Source of the DNA: an uncultured Aquabacterium sp.
GTDB lineage: Bacteria; Pseudomonadota; Gammaproteobacteria; Burkholderiales; Burkholderiaceae_C
Direction: 5' to 3'
Length of the DNA stretch: 64,000 nucleotides
NCBI RefSeq assembly: GCF_947366995.1
Contig: NZ_CANBCC010000002.1
Span: 95,236 to 159,235 of the forward strand
Part shown: piece by piece, positions 8,342-17,380 of the stretch
How positions within the stretch are numbered: position 1 is the stretch's first letter
Layout of the letters: each line of letters opens with the position of its first letter
Notes under the pieces: model-generated
What the model saw: the letters and a program-made list of their open reading frames with translations, nothing else
The model's database searches: none
Told to the model about the DNA's origin: nothing
Translations under genes and position numbers: made by a program

Positions 8342-10402
8342 TCAGGCGGCCGGGGCGTCCCCGGCAGGCGCGTCCGCGTCACTCACGTCGATGGCCAGGG
8401 TCAGGGCCCCGGCATTGTCGACCAGCTCGTCCTCGGCGTCGGCCTCGGAGTCACCCGCATCGGTGGGGGCGTTGTCGTCCAGGCGCGCCACGACGCTGGC
8501 GTGCACGTCCAGCGTCAGCGCGTCCAGTCCGGTGATGCGCACGCGCACGCGGGCGTGGCGCGGCAGGCCGTCGGCACCGATGGCCTTGAACACCAGCGGC
8601 AGGGTGTCGGCACGCACCAGGCCGTTGACCATCACGGCCGCATCCAGCTCGGTGATCTGCTGTTGCTGCAGGTATTGCAGCGTCCAGTAGCGCTCCATGC
8701 TGGACTGGAAGCCGTTGTACGCACTGTAGGCGCCGTCGAAGCCCGAGATGACGGCAAACAGCTCGGCATCCTTGGGCTTGAACGGGGCGACCAGCGCGGC
8801 GGTGCGGCCCTTCTTGGCGCACGCCACGATCTGCCACTGGTTGACCAGGTCGACGTAGCGGCGCAGCGGCGAGGTGGCCCAGGTGTACTGCGACACGCCC
8901 ATGCCGGCGTGCGGCAGTGCCTTGGTGCCCATGCGCACCTTGATGCCGGGCGCCAGGCTTGCCTGGCTGCGGTAGATGCCGGGCACGCCCAGCTCGGCCA
9001 GCCAGCCGCCCCAGGTGCTGTTGGCCAGAATCATGGCCTCGGCCACGATCAGGTCGAGGGCCGAGCCCCGCTGGCGTGTGCCGATCACGACCTGCTCGGT
9101 GCCGGTGGGCTCGATGCCGTCGCTCATGGTGTTGACGCCGTTGGCGCCGATGAGCTTGAAGGTGTAGTCGGGGCGGTTGAAGTTTTCGGGCTTGCCGCGC
9201 ACCACCTCGCGGCGGGCCTTCAGGTGCTTGGCCAGGCGGAAGGCAAAGGCCAGCTCGGGGGCGAAGGCGTAGTCGGCCGGGGCCTCGCCGGTCAGCGTGG
9301 CGTCGGTGATGACGCTGTCGAGCTGGTCGTGGCGCAGGTTGGCGGCAATGGGCACCCGCTCGAGCCTGGTCTCGCTGCCCTTGACCTCGAGCGTGGCTTC
9401 GTCGAACGTGACGTACAGCGAGACGGCCGGGCAGTCGCGGCCCGCGATCAGCGTGTAGGTCTGCACGACGTCATCGGGCAGCATCGTGATCTTGTGGCCC
9501 GGCATGTAGACGGTCGACATGCGGCCGCGTGCCAGCGTGTCGACCGGCGAGCCTGGGGCGATGGCGAGGCCCGGCGCCGCGATGTGGATGCCGTAGACGA
9601 CGGTGCCCGTGCCCAGGCCCTGCACCGACAGCGCGTCGTCGATCTCGGTGGTCATCGAGTCGTCGATCGAGAAGGCCTGCACGGCGGCCAGCGGCAGCGT
9701 GTCGGTGATCGGCGGCGCCTCGAGCGTCGGGAAGCCGGTGCCCTTCGGGAAGTGCTCGAACAGGAAGCGCTTGAAGTGGAACTGGTAGGGGCTGTCGATC
9801 GCGCCAGCGTCCTTCAGCAGGTCGAGCGGGGCGCGCTGGGCGGCCTTGGCGGCTTCGACCACGGCCTTGTATTCGGGGCCGTTCTTGTCGGGCTTGAAGA
9901 GGATCTTGTAGAGCTGGTCCTTGATCGGCTGCGGGCAGCTGCCGGCGGCCAGCGCCTCGGCCCACTGCGCGATCTGCAGCGCCTGCTGCTTCTTGCGCTC
10001 GATGGCGGCCAGCGCCTGCTTGAGGATGTCTTCCGGCGCCTTCTTGAAGCGGCCCTTGCCGCGGCGGTGGAAGTAGTGCGGTGTTTCGAACAGGCGCATC
10101 AGCATGGCGGCCTGCTGCACGGCGTCGGCCGAGGCGCTGAAGTACTCGCGCGCCAGGTCGTCGAAGCCGAAGTCTTCTTCAGGCGCCACTTCCCAGACCA
10201 GGTCGACGTCGATGTCGGCCGACTGCGCCGCGGCCTGGGCCAGCAGCTCGGCAGGCGCCGGCTTGGCGAACTTGATCAGGACGTTGGCGGCTTTCACCTT
10301 CACGCGCTTGCCGCTGTCCAGCTCGATCTGCATCGAGCTGTCGGCTTCGGACATCACGCGGCCGGCCTGGAATTTTCCGGCGTCGTCAAACAGGGCAAAC
10401 AT
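8342..10402 (-). CDS. RNB-domain ribonuclease (RNase II/R superfamily)
   Basis: Predicted 3'-5' exoribonuclease. The RNB active-site signature is visible as SIDDSMTTEIDDALSV in the middle of the protein, followed by HIAAPGLAI, RMSTVYMPGHKITMLP and, near the C-terminus, YTWATSPLRRYVDLVNQ, all typical of this family. The first 250 residues are the betaproteobacterial N-terminal region (MFALFDDAGKFQAGRVM) rather than the cold-shock domains of RNase R. The start was placed at this conserved methionine; an ATG 45 bp upstream (10447) is also in frame and neither has a clear Shine-Dalgarno. From 10402 the product has 686 residues. Confidence 0.9.
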   Translation of the reverse strand: MFALFDDAGKFQAGRVMSEADSSMQIELDSGKRVKVKAANVLIKFAKPAPAELLAQAAAQSADIDVDLVWEVAPEEDFGFDDLAREYFSASADAVQQAAMLMRLFETPHYFHRRGKGRFKKAPEDILKQALAAIERKKQQALQIAQWAEALAAGSCPQPIKDQLYKILFKPDKNGPEYKAVVEAAKAAQRAPLDLLKDAGAIDSPYQFHFKRFLFEHFPKGTGFPTLEAPPITDTLPLAAVQAFSIDDSMTTEIDDALSVQGLGTGTVVYGIHIAAPGLAIAPGSPVDTLARGRMSTVYMPGHKITMLPDDVVQTYTLIAGRDCPAVSLYVTFDEATLEVKGSETRLERVPIAANLRHDQLDSVITDATLTGEAPADYAFAPELAFAFRLAKHLKARREVVRGKPENFNRPDYTFKLIGANGVNTMSDGIEPTGTEQVVIGTRQRGSALDLIVAEAMILANSTWGGWLAELGVPGIYRSQASLAPGIKVRMGTKALPHAGMGVSQYTWATSPLRRYVDLVNQWQIVACAKKGRTAALVAPFKPKDAELFAVISGFDGAYSAYNGFQSSMERYWTLQYLQQQQITELDAAVMVNGLVRADTLPLVFKAIGADGLPRHARVRVRITGLDALTLDVHASVVARLDDNAPTDAGDSEADAEDELVDNAGALTLAIDVSDADAPAGDAPAA

Positions 10403-10475
10403 GCGGCGGGGGTTCTCGGGTGAGCGGGCAAAGCGCGATTGTCCCATTTTGCTGCCGTGCCCCGGCAGCCGCGGT

Positions 10476-11090
10476 TCAGGCCAGACCCAGCCAGTGCATC
10501 AGCGCCGGCAGGTGGTCGGCAAAGTCGCTCACGGCGTGGTCGCTGCCGGGCAGCACGGTCAGCGCGGTGCCTTGCAGGTGGGCCACCATTTCCTGCCAGT
10601 CCAGCACCTCGTCGCCCTGGGCCACCAGCGCCCAGTGGCGCTCGGGGTGCGTCAGGGGCCAGGGCGACAGCGCCTCCAGCTCTCCGATGAACTCGGGGCG
10701 GAAGAAGAAGCGGTCGGCCGGGTTGTGGAAGGCGGTCTGCTCGCCGATGTAGCGGGCGAGATCGCGGTCGGGCGCCACGGCCGGGTTGACGAAGGCCGCG
10801 CGGCAGCCCAGGCGCTCGGCCGTGACGGCGGCGTAGAAGCCGCCCAAGGACGAGCCGACCACGGCCATCGTGTCCCGGGGCCAGTCGGCCGTGAGCGCCG
10901 CGATGTCGGCCCAGGCCTGCGCGGGCGAGGGGGGCAGTTGCGGACAGGCCCAGAGCGGGGTGGGCAGGCCGGCGGCGCGTCGCGCTTCGAGGGCGCCCCC
11001 CAGCATCCGCGCCTTGAAGGAGCCGGGCGACGAGCGAAAGCCGTGCAGGTACAGCAGGTGCGTGGGTGGAGAAGTGGGAGAGGCGGCCAT
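10476..11090 (-). CDS. YqiA/YcfP-type alpha/beta-hydrolase
   Basis: Small esterase-like alpha/beta-hydrolase of 204 residues. Visible are the oxyanion-strand motif LLYLHGFRSSPGSFKA, the nucleophile elbow GSSLGGFYA, an acidic region (ALVAQGDEVLDW) and a late histidine (LPGSDHAVSDF), consistent with a Ser-Asp-His triad. These match the YqiA family of thioesterase/esterase-like proteins. The substrate is not known. The ORF continues upstream to 11612 but the hydrolase fold begins right after MAASPTSPPTH, so that methionine was chosen. Confidence 0.85.
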   Translation of the reverse strand: MAASPTSPPTHLLYLHGFRSSPGSFKARMLGGALEARRAAGLPTPLWACPQLPPSPAQAWADIAALTADWPRDTMAVVGSSLGGFYAAVTAERLGCRAAFVNPAVAPDRDLARYIGEQTAFHNPADRFFFRPEFIGELEALSPWPLTHPERHWALVAQGDEVLDWQEMVAHLQGTALTVLPGSDHAVSDFADHLPALMHWLGLA

Positions 11091-11156
11091 GGGTTCAGAG
11101 TATGCCGCCCCGGGCCGGCGCCATAATCGTTTCAGATCCGTCCGAGGGGAGCCCGC

Positions 11157-11471
11157 ATGTTCACGTTCAAGTCCCAGGCCACCGACAACCTGGTGATGCT
11201 GCAGTCCACCGCCGAGGCCTTGCTCAAGCTGCTTGGCAAGAGCGCCGCCGAGCCCGGCATCATCGAGGTGGCCGACATGCCGCGTGTGCTGGAAGCGCTG
11301 CGCGGTGCCCCGGCTTTCGTGCCGCCGCCGCCGGTCAACCCGGAAACCAACGAGCCGATCGAGCTGCCGTTTGCCGACCAGCCCGTGTCGCTGCACCAGC
11401 GTGCCGCCCCGCTTGTGCGCATGGTTGAGCAGGCGCAGGCCGAGGGCAAACCCATCGTCTGGGGCGTCTGA
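11157..11471 (+). CDS. DUF1840 domain-containing protein
   Basis: Protein of 104 residues beginning MFTFKSQATDNLVML, with a central region on glutamate/methionine-rich helices, a proline-rich linker (FVPPPPVNPE) and a C-terminal helix (RAAPLVRMVEQAQ). This pattern matches the DUF1840 family of Betaproteobacteria. It has no signal peptide or membrane segment, so it is cytoplasmic. A GAGGGGA ribosome-binding site precedes the ATG. No function is known. It is divergent from the yqiA-like gene. Confidence 0.85.
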   Translation: MFTFKSQATDNLVMLQSTAEALLKLLGKSAAEPGIIEVADMPRVLEALRGAPAFVPPPPVNPETNEPIELPFADQPVSLHQRAAPLVRMVEQAQAEGKPIVWGV

Positions 11472-11541
11472 TGCCGCCAGCCTGAGGGGGGCATGCGGAT
11501 GCGGCATGGTGCGCTGCCGCATGCTGAGGCATGATGGCGCG

Positions 11542-12210
11542 ATGCCCGACAACCTCACCCGACTGGTGGTCGTTCGCCATGGCGAAACCGACTGGAACAC
11601 CGAGACCCGCATTCAGGGTCACACCGACATCCCGCTGAACGCGCGGGGCCGTTGGCAGGCCGAGCGGGTGGGCCAGGCCCTGGCCGACGAGGGCATTCAC
11701 GCCATCTACAGCAGCGACCTGCAGCGCGCCCGCGACACGGCGGCCGCCATTGCCCGCCACGCCGGGCTGCCATTGCAACTCGACCCGACGCTCCGCGAGC
11801 GCCACTTCGGGTGTCTGGAGGGCCGGACGCAGGCGGAGGTGGCACAACACCACCCGGAAGACATGCGCCGCTGGCGTGCCCGTGAGCCTGGCTACGGCCC
11901 GGCGGGGGGTGAAACGCTGCAGGCCTTCTATGACCGCACCGTGGGCGCCGCCGCCCGGCTGGCCGCGCTGCACCCTGGGCAGACCATTGCGCTGATTGCG
12001 CACGGGGGCGTGCTCGATTGCTTCTACCGCGCGGCCAACCGGGTCGCGCTGGAAGCCCCGCGCAGCTGGAAGGTCACGAATGCCAGCATCAACCGCCTGC
12101 TGTATTCGCCGGAGGGCTTCAGTCTGGTGGGCTGGGCGGACGACCGCCACCTCGACGAGGACGGCCTGGACGAGACCACCGACGGTCTCGTGCTGCGCTC
12201 GGTGGGCTGA
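11542..12210 (+). CDS. Histidine phosphatase family protein (phosphoglycerate mutase-like)
   Basis: Cytoplasmic phosphatase of 222 residues. The catalytic RHG motif is in VVRHGETDWN, the acid/base glutamate in LRERHFGCLEG, and the second catalytic histidine in ALIAHGGVLDC. It resembles the GpmB/CobC branch; the actual substrate cannot be told from sequence and no cobalamin genes are near. ATG 11542 was preferred because the family signature begins at once; an in-frame ATG at 11521 is also possible. It converges with the TetR-type gene, 24 bp apart. Confidence 0.88.
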   Translation: MPDNLTRLVVVRHGETDWNTETRIQGHTDIPLNARGRWQAERVGQALADEGIHAIYSSDLQRARDTAAAIARHAGLPLQLDPTLRERHFGCLEGRTQAEVAQHHPEDMRRWRAREPGYGPAGGETLQAFYDRTVGAAARLAALHPGQTIALIAHGGVLDCFYRAANRVALEAPRSWKVTNASINRLLYSPEGFSLVGWADDRHLDEDGLDETTDGLVLRSVG

Positions 12211-12234
12211 GCCGGGTCCGGCGGCGTGCGACGC

Positions 12235-12864
12235 TCAGCGTGCCACGCCCGCCTGCGGACGAATGCCGTCCAGAAACAGCGCGAGGCTGCGCGCGCCGAC
12301 CTCGCACAGGTCGAACCGACCCGGCTCGAGCATCCAGTTCTGGATCAGGCCGTTGACGATGGCCAGCAGCGTGAGGGTCAGGGTGGCCGGCTCGAGCTCG
12401 GGGCGCACCAGGCCGGCCGCCTGGGCGCGGGCCAGGCAGTGGCCGATGTGCTGGGCGCAGTCTTTCTGCACTTCGATGTGGCGGCGCCGCACGCCGTCAA
12501 GCTCGGCCACCAGTTCGATCTTCAAGGTCGCGATGTCGAAGACCCTTCGCGTCCGAGGGTCGTGCACGATCTGGTGAAACACATTCATCGAAGACTGCAG
12601 GACGTCGGCGAGCGGGTCGGTGCGGCCCGGTGCGTCGAGTTGGGCGAGCCCGTCCTCCATCGGCAGTGTGGTGCGCGCCATCATCGCGTTGAACAGGTCA
12701 GCCTTGTCCTTGAAGTGCCAGTAGATGGCCCCGCGCGTGCAACCGGCGGCACGCGCGATGTCCTGCAGCGAGGTGCGCGACACGCCCTGCTGTGCGAACA
12801 GGGTCTCGGCGGCATCAAGCAGCGATTCGCGGGTCTGGAGGGCGTCAGCCTTGGTGCGGCGCAT
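12235..12864 (-). CDS. acrR: TetR-family repressor of the RND efflux operon, AcrR/TtgR type
   Basis: Repressor of 209 residues. The N-terminal helix-turn-helix (about residues 10-55, LFAQQGVSRTSLQDIARAAGCTRGAIYWHFKDKADLF) is very close to AcrR, TtgR and MexR-type TetR repressors, and the C-terminal domain has the helical ligand pocket of that group. It is divergent from the acrA gene and the gap holds an AcrR-like palindrome. Expected behaviour is repression of both genes, relieved by hydrophobic drugs or aromatic compounds; the ligand is not known. Confidence 0.9.
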   Translation of the reverse strand: MRRTKADALQTRESLLDAAETLFAQQGVSRTSLQDIARAAGCTRGAIYWHFKDKADLFNAMMARTTLPMEDGLAQLDAPGRTDPLADVLQSSMNVFHQIVHDPRTRRVFDIATLKIELVAELDGVRRRHIEVQKDCAQHIGHCLARAQAAGLVRPELEPATLTLTLLAIVNGLIQNWMLEPGRFDLCEVGARSLALFLDGIRPQAGVAR

Positions 12865-12917
12865 GTGAATTTCGGAAAAGACCGTCGTGGGTCACGGGGA
12901 ATTGTCTCCGATCTTGC

Positions 12918-12941
12918 TGCATACGTGCGTGGATGTATGTA
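12918..12941. promoter_or_regulatory. AcrR-like operator in the acrR-acrA divergent gap
   Basis: The 24-base site TGCATACGTGCGTGGATGTATGTA is an imperfect palindrome that matches the E. coli AcrR box (TACATACATTTGTGAATGTATGTA, recalled from the literature) at 19 of 24 positions. It lies midway between the two divergent genes, about 53 bp before each start codon, where it could block both promoters. Confidence 0.75.
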
Positions 12942-12993
12942 TAGTGCCATGGTTAATTGACCAGGCAAGAATTCAAATCCCGAGGTGTCCCTG

Positions 12994-14241
12994 ATGGTCT
13001 CCCCCTCTCTTCCGACGCGGTTTTCCGCCCAGCTGGCCGTGTGTGCACTGGCCGCCCTCATCCTGACCGCCTGTGGTGGTGACGACAAGTCCAAGGGCGC
13101 CGGTGCACCGGCGGCCGGCGCGGCACCGCCCCCCGTGCCGGTGGGCGTGGTGACGGTCAAGCCGGGCTCCGTCCCGGTCGTGGCCGAGCTGCCCGGCCGC
13201 CTCGAGGCGTCGCGCATCGCCCAGGTGCGGGCGCGCGCGGCCGGCATTCTGCAGAAGCGCTTGTTCACCGAGGGCAGCGACGTGCGCGCGGGCCAGCCCC
13301 TCTTCCAGATCGACCCGGCCCCCTACCAGGCTGCGCTGCAGAGCGCTCAGGCCACGCAGGCCAAGGCCGAAGCCAATCTGGCGCAGGCCACTGCGCTGGT
13401 GGAGCGCTACCAGCCGCTGCAGGCTGCCAAGGCCATCAGCCCGCAGGAGTTCCTGAACGCCCAGGTGGCGCAGCGCCAGGCGCAGGCCGATGTGGCCGCG
13501 GCCAAGGCCGCCGTGGCCACCGCGCAGCTGAACCTCGGCTATGCCGGGGTCACGTCGCCGATCGCCGGTCGCGTTGGCCGCGCGCTGGTGACCGAAGGCG
13601 CGCTGGTGGGGCAGGGCGAGGCCACCCAGCTGGCCGTGGTGCAGCAGATCAACCCGCTGTACGTGAACTTCACTCAGTCGGCCAACGAGGTGATGCGCCT
13701 GCGTCAGGCGCTGGCCGCCGGCCAATTGCAGCGTGCCGGCGAGAACGCGGCGCGTGTCAAGGTCGTGCTGGACGATGGCCGCGAGTACCCGGTGGCCGGC
13801 CGCCTGCTGTTCGCCGACCTGACGGTGGACGCCGCCTCGGGTCAGGTCACGCTGCGTGCCGAGCTGCCGAACCCGAAGTTCGAGCTGCTGCCCGGCATGT
13901 ATGTGCGTGTGCGGCTGGAGCAGGCCCAGGTGGGTGGCGGTGTGCTGCTGCCCCAGCAGGCCGTGACGCGTACCGCCCAGGGTGATTTCGTGACCGTGGT
14001 GGAAGGCGGCAGCAAGGCGGGCCGTCGGCCGGTCAAGCTGGGTGGCGCCACCGGCACGAACTGGGTGGTGCTCGAAGGTCTGAAGGAAGGTGACCAGGTC
14101 GTCGTCGACGGCTTCCAGAAGATGATGATGAGCCCGGCCTCGCCGCTCAAGCCGGTGCCGTGGGCGCCGCTGAGCGCCTCGGCGCCGACCGCTGCTGCAG
14201 CCGCCTCGGCCCCGGCATCGTCGGCTTCGGCCGCCCAGTGA
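12994..14241 (+). CDS. acrA: RND efflux periplasmic adaptor subunit (AcrA/MexA family lipoprotein)
   Basis: Membrane-fusion protein of 415 residues linking the RND pump to the outer-membrane channel. It begins with a lipoprotein signal (LILTAC lipobox near residue 26), followed by the barrel-sandwich/lipoyl half-motif (ARAAGILQKRLFTEGSDVRAGQPLFQIDP), a coiled-coil hairpin (about residues 100-175, rich in Ala, Gln and Lys), the second lipoyl half (VTSPIAGRVGRALVTEGALV) and the beta-barrel domain. The ATG at 12994 has CGAGG upstream; a GTG at 12985 is the alternative. First gene of acrA-acrB-oprM, 13 bp before acrB. Confidence 0.95.
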   Translation: MVSPSLPTRFSAQLAVCALAALILTACGGDDKSKGAGAPAAGAAPPPVPVGVVTVKPGSVPVVAELPGRLEASRIAQVRARAAGILQKRLFTEGSDVRAGQPLFQIDPAPYQAALQSAQATQAKAEANLAQATALVERYQPLQAAKAISPQEFLNAQVAQRQAQADVAAAKAAVATAQLNLGYAGVTSPIAGRVGRALVTEGALVGQGEATQLAVVQQINPLYVNFTQSANEVMRLRQALAAGQLQRAGENAARVKVVLDDGREYPVAGRLLFADLTVDAASGQVTLRAELPNPKFELLPGMYVRVRLEQAQVGGGVLLPQQAVTRTAQGDFVTVVEGGSKAGRRPVKLGGATGTNWVVLEGLKEGDQVVVDGFQKMMMSPASPLKPVPWAPLSASAPTAAAAASAPASSASAAQ

Positions 14242-14254
14242 AAGGCGGTCGCGC

Positions 14255-17200
14255 ATGTCACGTTTCTTCATCGAGCGGCCCATCTTTGCGTGGGTGATCG
14301 CCCTGTTCATCCTGGTTTTCGGCGGCGTGGCCATCACGCAGCTGCCGATTTCGCAGTACCCGACGGTCGCCCCCCCGGCCATCGTCATCAACGCGACCTA
14401 CCCGGGGGCTTCCGCACAGACGCTGGATGAAACCGTCATCAGCGTCATCGAGCAGGAGCTCAACGGCGCGCCCGGTCTGGCCTACATGGAGTCGGTCAGC
14501 CAGGCCAACGGCACCGGTCAGATCACCGTCACGTTCGAGACCGGCACCAACATCGAACTGGCCCAGGTGGAAGTGCAGAACCGCCTGTCGCGCGCCACGC
14601 CGCGTCTGCCGTCTGCGGTCACGCAGCAGGGCGTGCGGGTCGACAAGTCACGCAACAACTTCCTGATGTTCGTGATGCTGTCGTCCAGCAACCCGGCCTA
14701 CGATCCCATTGCGCTGGGCGACTACGCCGCCCGCAACATCGTGCCGGAACTGCAGCGCGTGCCCGGCATCGGCCAGGTGCAGCTGTTCGGGACCGAGCGC
14801 GCCATGCGCATCTGGGTCGACCCCACCAAGCTGGTGGCCTATGGCCTGTCGACGGCCGACGTCAACGCCGCCATCCGTGCGCAGAACGCGCTGGTGCCTG
14901 CCGGTGGCATCGGGGACCGTCCCAACATCGGCGAGCAGACCATCTCGGCCACCGTGGTGGTGAATGGTCAGCTGGTCAACGAGAAGCAGTTCGGCGACAT
15001 CGTGCTGCGCGCCAAGGCCGATGGCTCGACCGTGCGCCTGCGCGACGTGGCCCGCATCGAGCTGGGTGCGCAGACCTACGGCACCTACGCCCGCCTGAAT
15101 GGCAAGCCCGCCACGGGCATGGGCATCCAGCTGTCGCCCACCGGCAATGCGCTGGCGGCGGCCGAAGCCGTCAAGGTACGCCTGGGCGAGCTCAAGAAGT
15201 TCTTCCCGCAGGGGATGGACTTCAGCGTGCCGTATGACACCTCGGGCTTCGTGCAGCTGTCGATCAGCCAGGTCGTCGAGACCCTGGTCGAGGCCATCGT
15301 GCTGGTGTTCATCGTGATGTTCCTGTTCCTGCAGAACATCCGCTACACGCTGATCCCCACGCTGGTGGTGCCCGTGGCGCTGCTGGGCACGTTCGGGGTC
15401 ATGCTCACGCTGGGTTTCTCGATCAACGTGCTGACGATGTTCGGCATGGTGCTGGCCATCGGCATCCTGGTGGACGACGCCATCGTGGTGGTGGAGAACG
15501 TCGAGCGGCTGATGGTGCAGGAGGGCCTGAGCCCCGTGCAGGCCACCCGCAAGGCCATGAGCCAGATCAGCGGCGCCATCATTGGTATCACCGTGGTGCT
15601 GGTGTCGGTGTTCATTCCGATGGCCTTCTTCGCCGGTTCGGTGGGCAACATCTATCGGCAGTTCTCGCTGTCGATGGTGGCCTCGATGCTGTTCTCGGCC
15701 TTCCTCGCGCTGTCGCTGACGCCGGCACTGTGCGCCACGCTGCTCAAGCCCGTGCCGCATGGTCACCATGAGAAGAAGGGTTTCTTCGGCTGGTTCAACC
15801 GCGCCTTCACGTCGACCACGCATGGCTACGAAAGCTGGGCGGCGAAGCTCGTGCGCCGTGGCGGCCGCGTGCTCATCGTCTACGCCGTGATCGTGGGCGT
15901 GGTGGGCTGGCTGTATGTGCGCATGCCGTCGTCCTTCCTGCCCAACGAAGACCAGGGCAACCTGATCGTCAACGTGCAGCTGCCGCCGGGCGCCACGTCG
16001 AACCGCACTGAGGCCGTGATCTCGCAGGTCGAGCAGTTCTTCCTGAAGCAGCCGGAGGTGCAGTCCATCGTGGGTGTGGTGGGCTTCAGCTTCTCGGGCT
16101 CCGGCCAGAACGCGGCGCTGGGTTTCGTCACGTTGAAGGACTGGGATGAGCGCAAGGGCGAGGGCCAGTCGGCGCAGGCGCTGGCAGGGCGTGCCTTCGG
16201 CGCGCTGGCTGGCATCCGCGACGCCTTCATCTTCCCGCTGAACCCGCCGGCCATCCGCGAGCTGGGCAACGGCACCGGCTTCTCGGTGCGTCTGCAGGAC
16301 CGCGGTGGCGTGGGCCACGACGCGCTGCTGGCCGCCCGCAACCAGATGCTGGGCATGGCGATGCAGAACCCGATCCTGACGGGTGTGCGCCCGGACGGCC
16401 TGGAAGACGCGCCGCAGCTGCAGGTCGACATTGACCGCGAGAAGGCGCTGGCGCTGGGCGTGGGCGTCGATGCCATCAGCACGACGCTGTCGACGGCGCT
16501 CGGCTCCAGCTACATCAACGACTTCCCGAACCGCAGCCGCATGCAGCGTGTGATCGTGCAGGCCGATGCCGACAAGCGCATGCAGCCCGACCAGATCCTC
16601 GAGCTCAACGTGTTGAACGGCCAGGGCCAGAACGTGCCGCTCTCGGCCTTCGCCACCACGCGCTGGGTCACGGGCCAGATGCAGGCCGTGCGCTACAACG
16701 GTTACCCCGCCATGCGCATTTCGGGTGACGCCGCCGCGGGCTACAGCACGGGCCAGGCCATGGACGAGATCGAGCGCATGGCGGCCAAGCTGCCCCCGGG
16801 CATCGGCATCGAGTGGACGGGCCTGTCGCGCGAGGAAAAGCTCTCCGGTTCGCAGGCCACCCTGCTGCTCGCGTTCTCGCTGCTGGCCGTGTTCCTGTGC
16901 TTGGCCGCGCTGTACGAAAGCTGGTCCATCCCGTTGGCCGTGCTGCTCGTGGTGCCGCTCGGCATCCTGGGTTCGCTGCTGGGCGCCAACGTGCGCGATC
17001 TGCCCAACGACGTCTACTTCAAGGTTGGCCTGATCACCATCATGGGCCTGTCCGCGAAGAACGCCATCCTGATCATCGAGTTCGCCAAGGAGCTCCAGGA
17101 GAAGGGCATGGGGCTGATGGAGGCCACGCTGCAGGCCTGTCACCTGCGGTTCCGGCCGATCATCATGACCTCGCTGGCCTTCATCCTCGGGGTGATGCCG

Positions 17201-17380
17201 CTGGTGCTGGCCAACGGCGCCGGTGCTGCTGCCCAGCGCGCGATCGGCACCGGCGTGATGAGCGGCATGATCGCGGCCACCGTGCTGGCCGTGTTCTTCG
17301 TGCCCGTGTTCTTCGTGGTGGTGCGCCGGTTCTTCCCGGCCCGCGCCACCCAGCCCGAAGTGGAGACCGACCATGACTGA
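14255..17380 (+). CDS. acrB: RND multidrug efflux transporter, HAE1 family (AcrB/MexB type)
   Basis: Proton-driven trimeric inner-membrane pump of 1041 residues, the expected family length. It begins MSRFFIERPIFAWVIA, has the large periplasmic loops with the family's PTVAPP and GPDGLEDAP-like segments, and twelve membrane segments in two sets. The proton-relay motif is visible as GILVDDAIVVVENVER in the fourth helix region, and LSAKNAILIIEFAKE in the tenth. It likely exports hydrophobic drugs, detergents or solvents. The last 8 bases overlap the start of the outer-membrane channel gene. Confidence 0.97.
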   Translation: MSRFFIERPIFAWVIALFILVFGGVAITQLPISQYPTVAPPAIVINATYPGASAQTLDETVISVIEQELNGAPGLAYMESVSQANGTGQITVTFETGTNIELAQVEVQNRLSRATPRLPSAVTQQGVRVDKSRNNFLMFVMLSSSNPAYDPIALGDYAARNIVPELQRVPGIGQVQLFGTERAMRIWVDPTKLVAYGLSTADVNAAIRAQNALVPAGGIGDRPNIGEQTISATVVVNGQLVNEKQFGDIVLRAKADGSTVRLRDVARIELGAQTYGTYARLNGKPATGMGIQLSPTGNALAAAEAVKVRLGELKKFFPQGMDFSVPYDTSGFVQLSISQVVETLVEAIVLVFIVMFLFLQNIRYTLIPTLVVPVALLGTFGVMLTLGFSINVLTMFGMVLAIGILVDDAIVVVENVERLMVQEGLSPVQATRKAMSQISGAIIGITVVLVSVFIPMAFFAGSVGNIYRQFSLSMVASMLFSAFLALSLTPALCATLLKPVPHGHHEKKGFFGWFNRAFTSTTHGYESWAAKLVRRGGRVLIVYAVIVGVVGWLYVRMPSSFLPNEDQGNLIVNVQLPPGATSNRTEAVISQVEQFFLKQPEVQSIVGVVGFSFSGSGQNAALGFVTLKDWDERKGEGQSAQALAGRAFGALAGIRDAFIFPLNPPAIRELGNGTGFSVRLQDRGGVGHDALLAARNQMLGMAMQNPILTGVRPDGLEDAPQLQVDIDREKALALGVGVDAISTTLSTALGSSYINDFPNRSRMQRVIVQADADKRMQPDQILELNVLNGQGQNVPLSAFATTRWVTGQMQAVRYNGYPAMRISGDAAAGYSTGQAMDEIERMAAKLPPGIGIEWTGLSREEKLSGSQATLLLAFSLLAVFLCLAALYESWSIPLAVLLVVPLGILGSLLGANVRDLPNDVYFKVGLITIMGLSAKNAILIIEFAKELQEKGMGLMEATLQACHLRFRPIIMTSLAFILGVMPLVLANGAGAAAQRAIGTGVMSGMIAATVLAVFFVPVFFVVVRRFFPARATQPEVETDHD

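Noticed and set aside
12973-14391. 472-residue minus-strand ORF opposite acrA
   Set aside because: It is a His/Gly/Arg-rich shadow of the efflux adaptor gene, which is beyond doubt.
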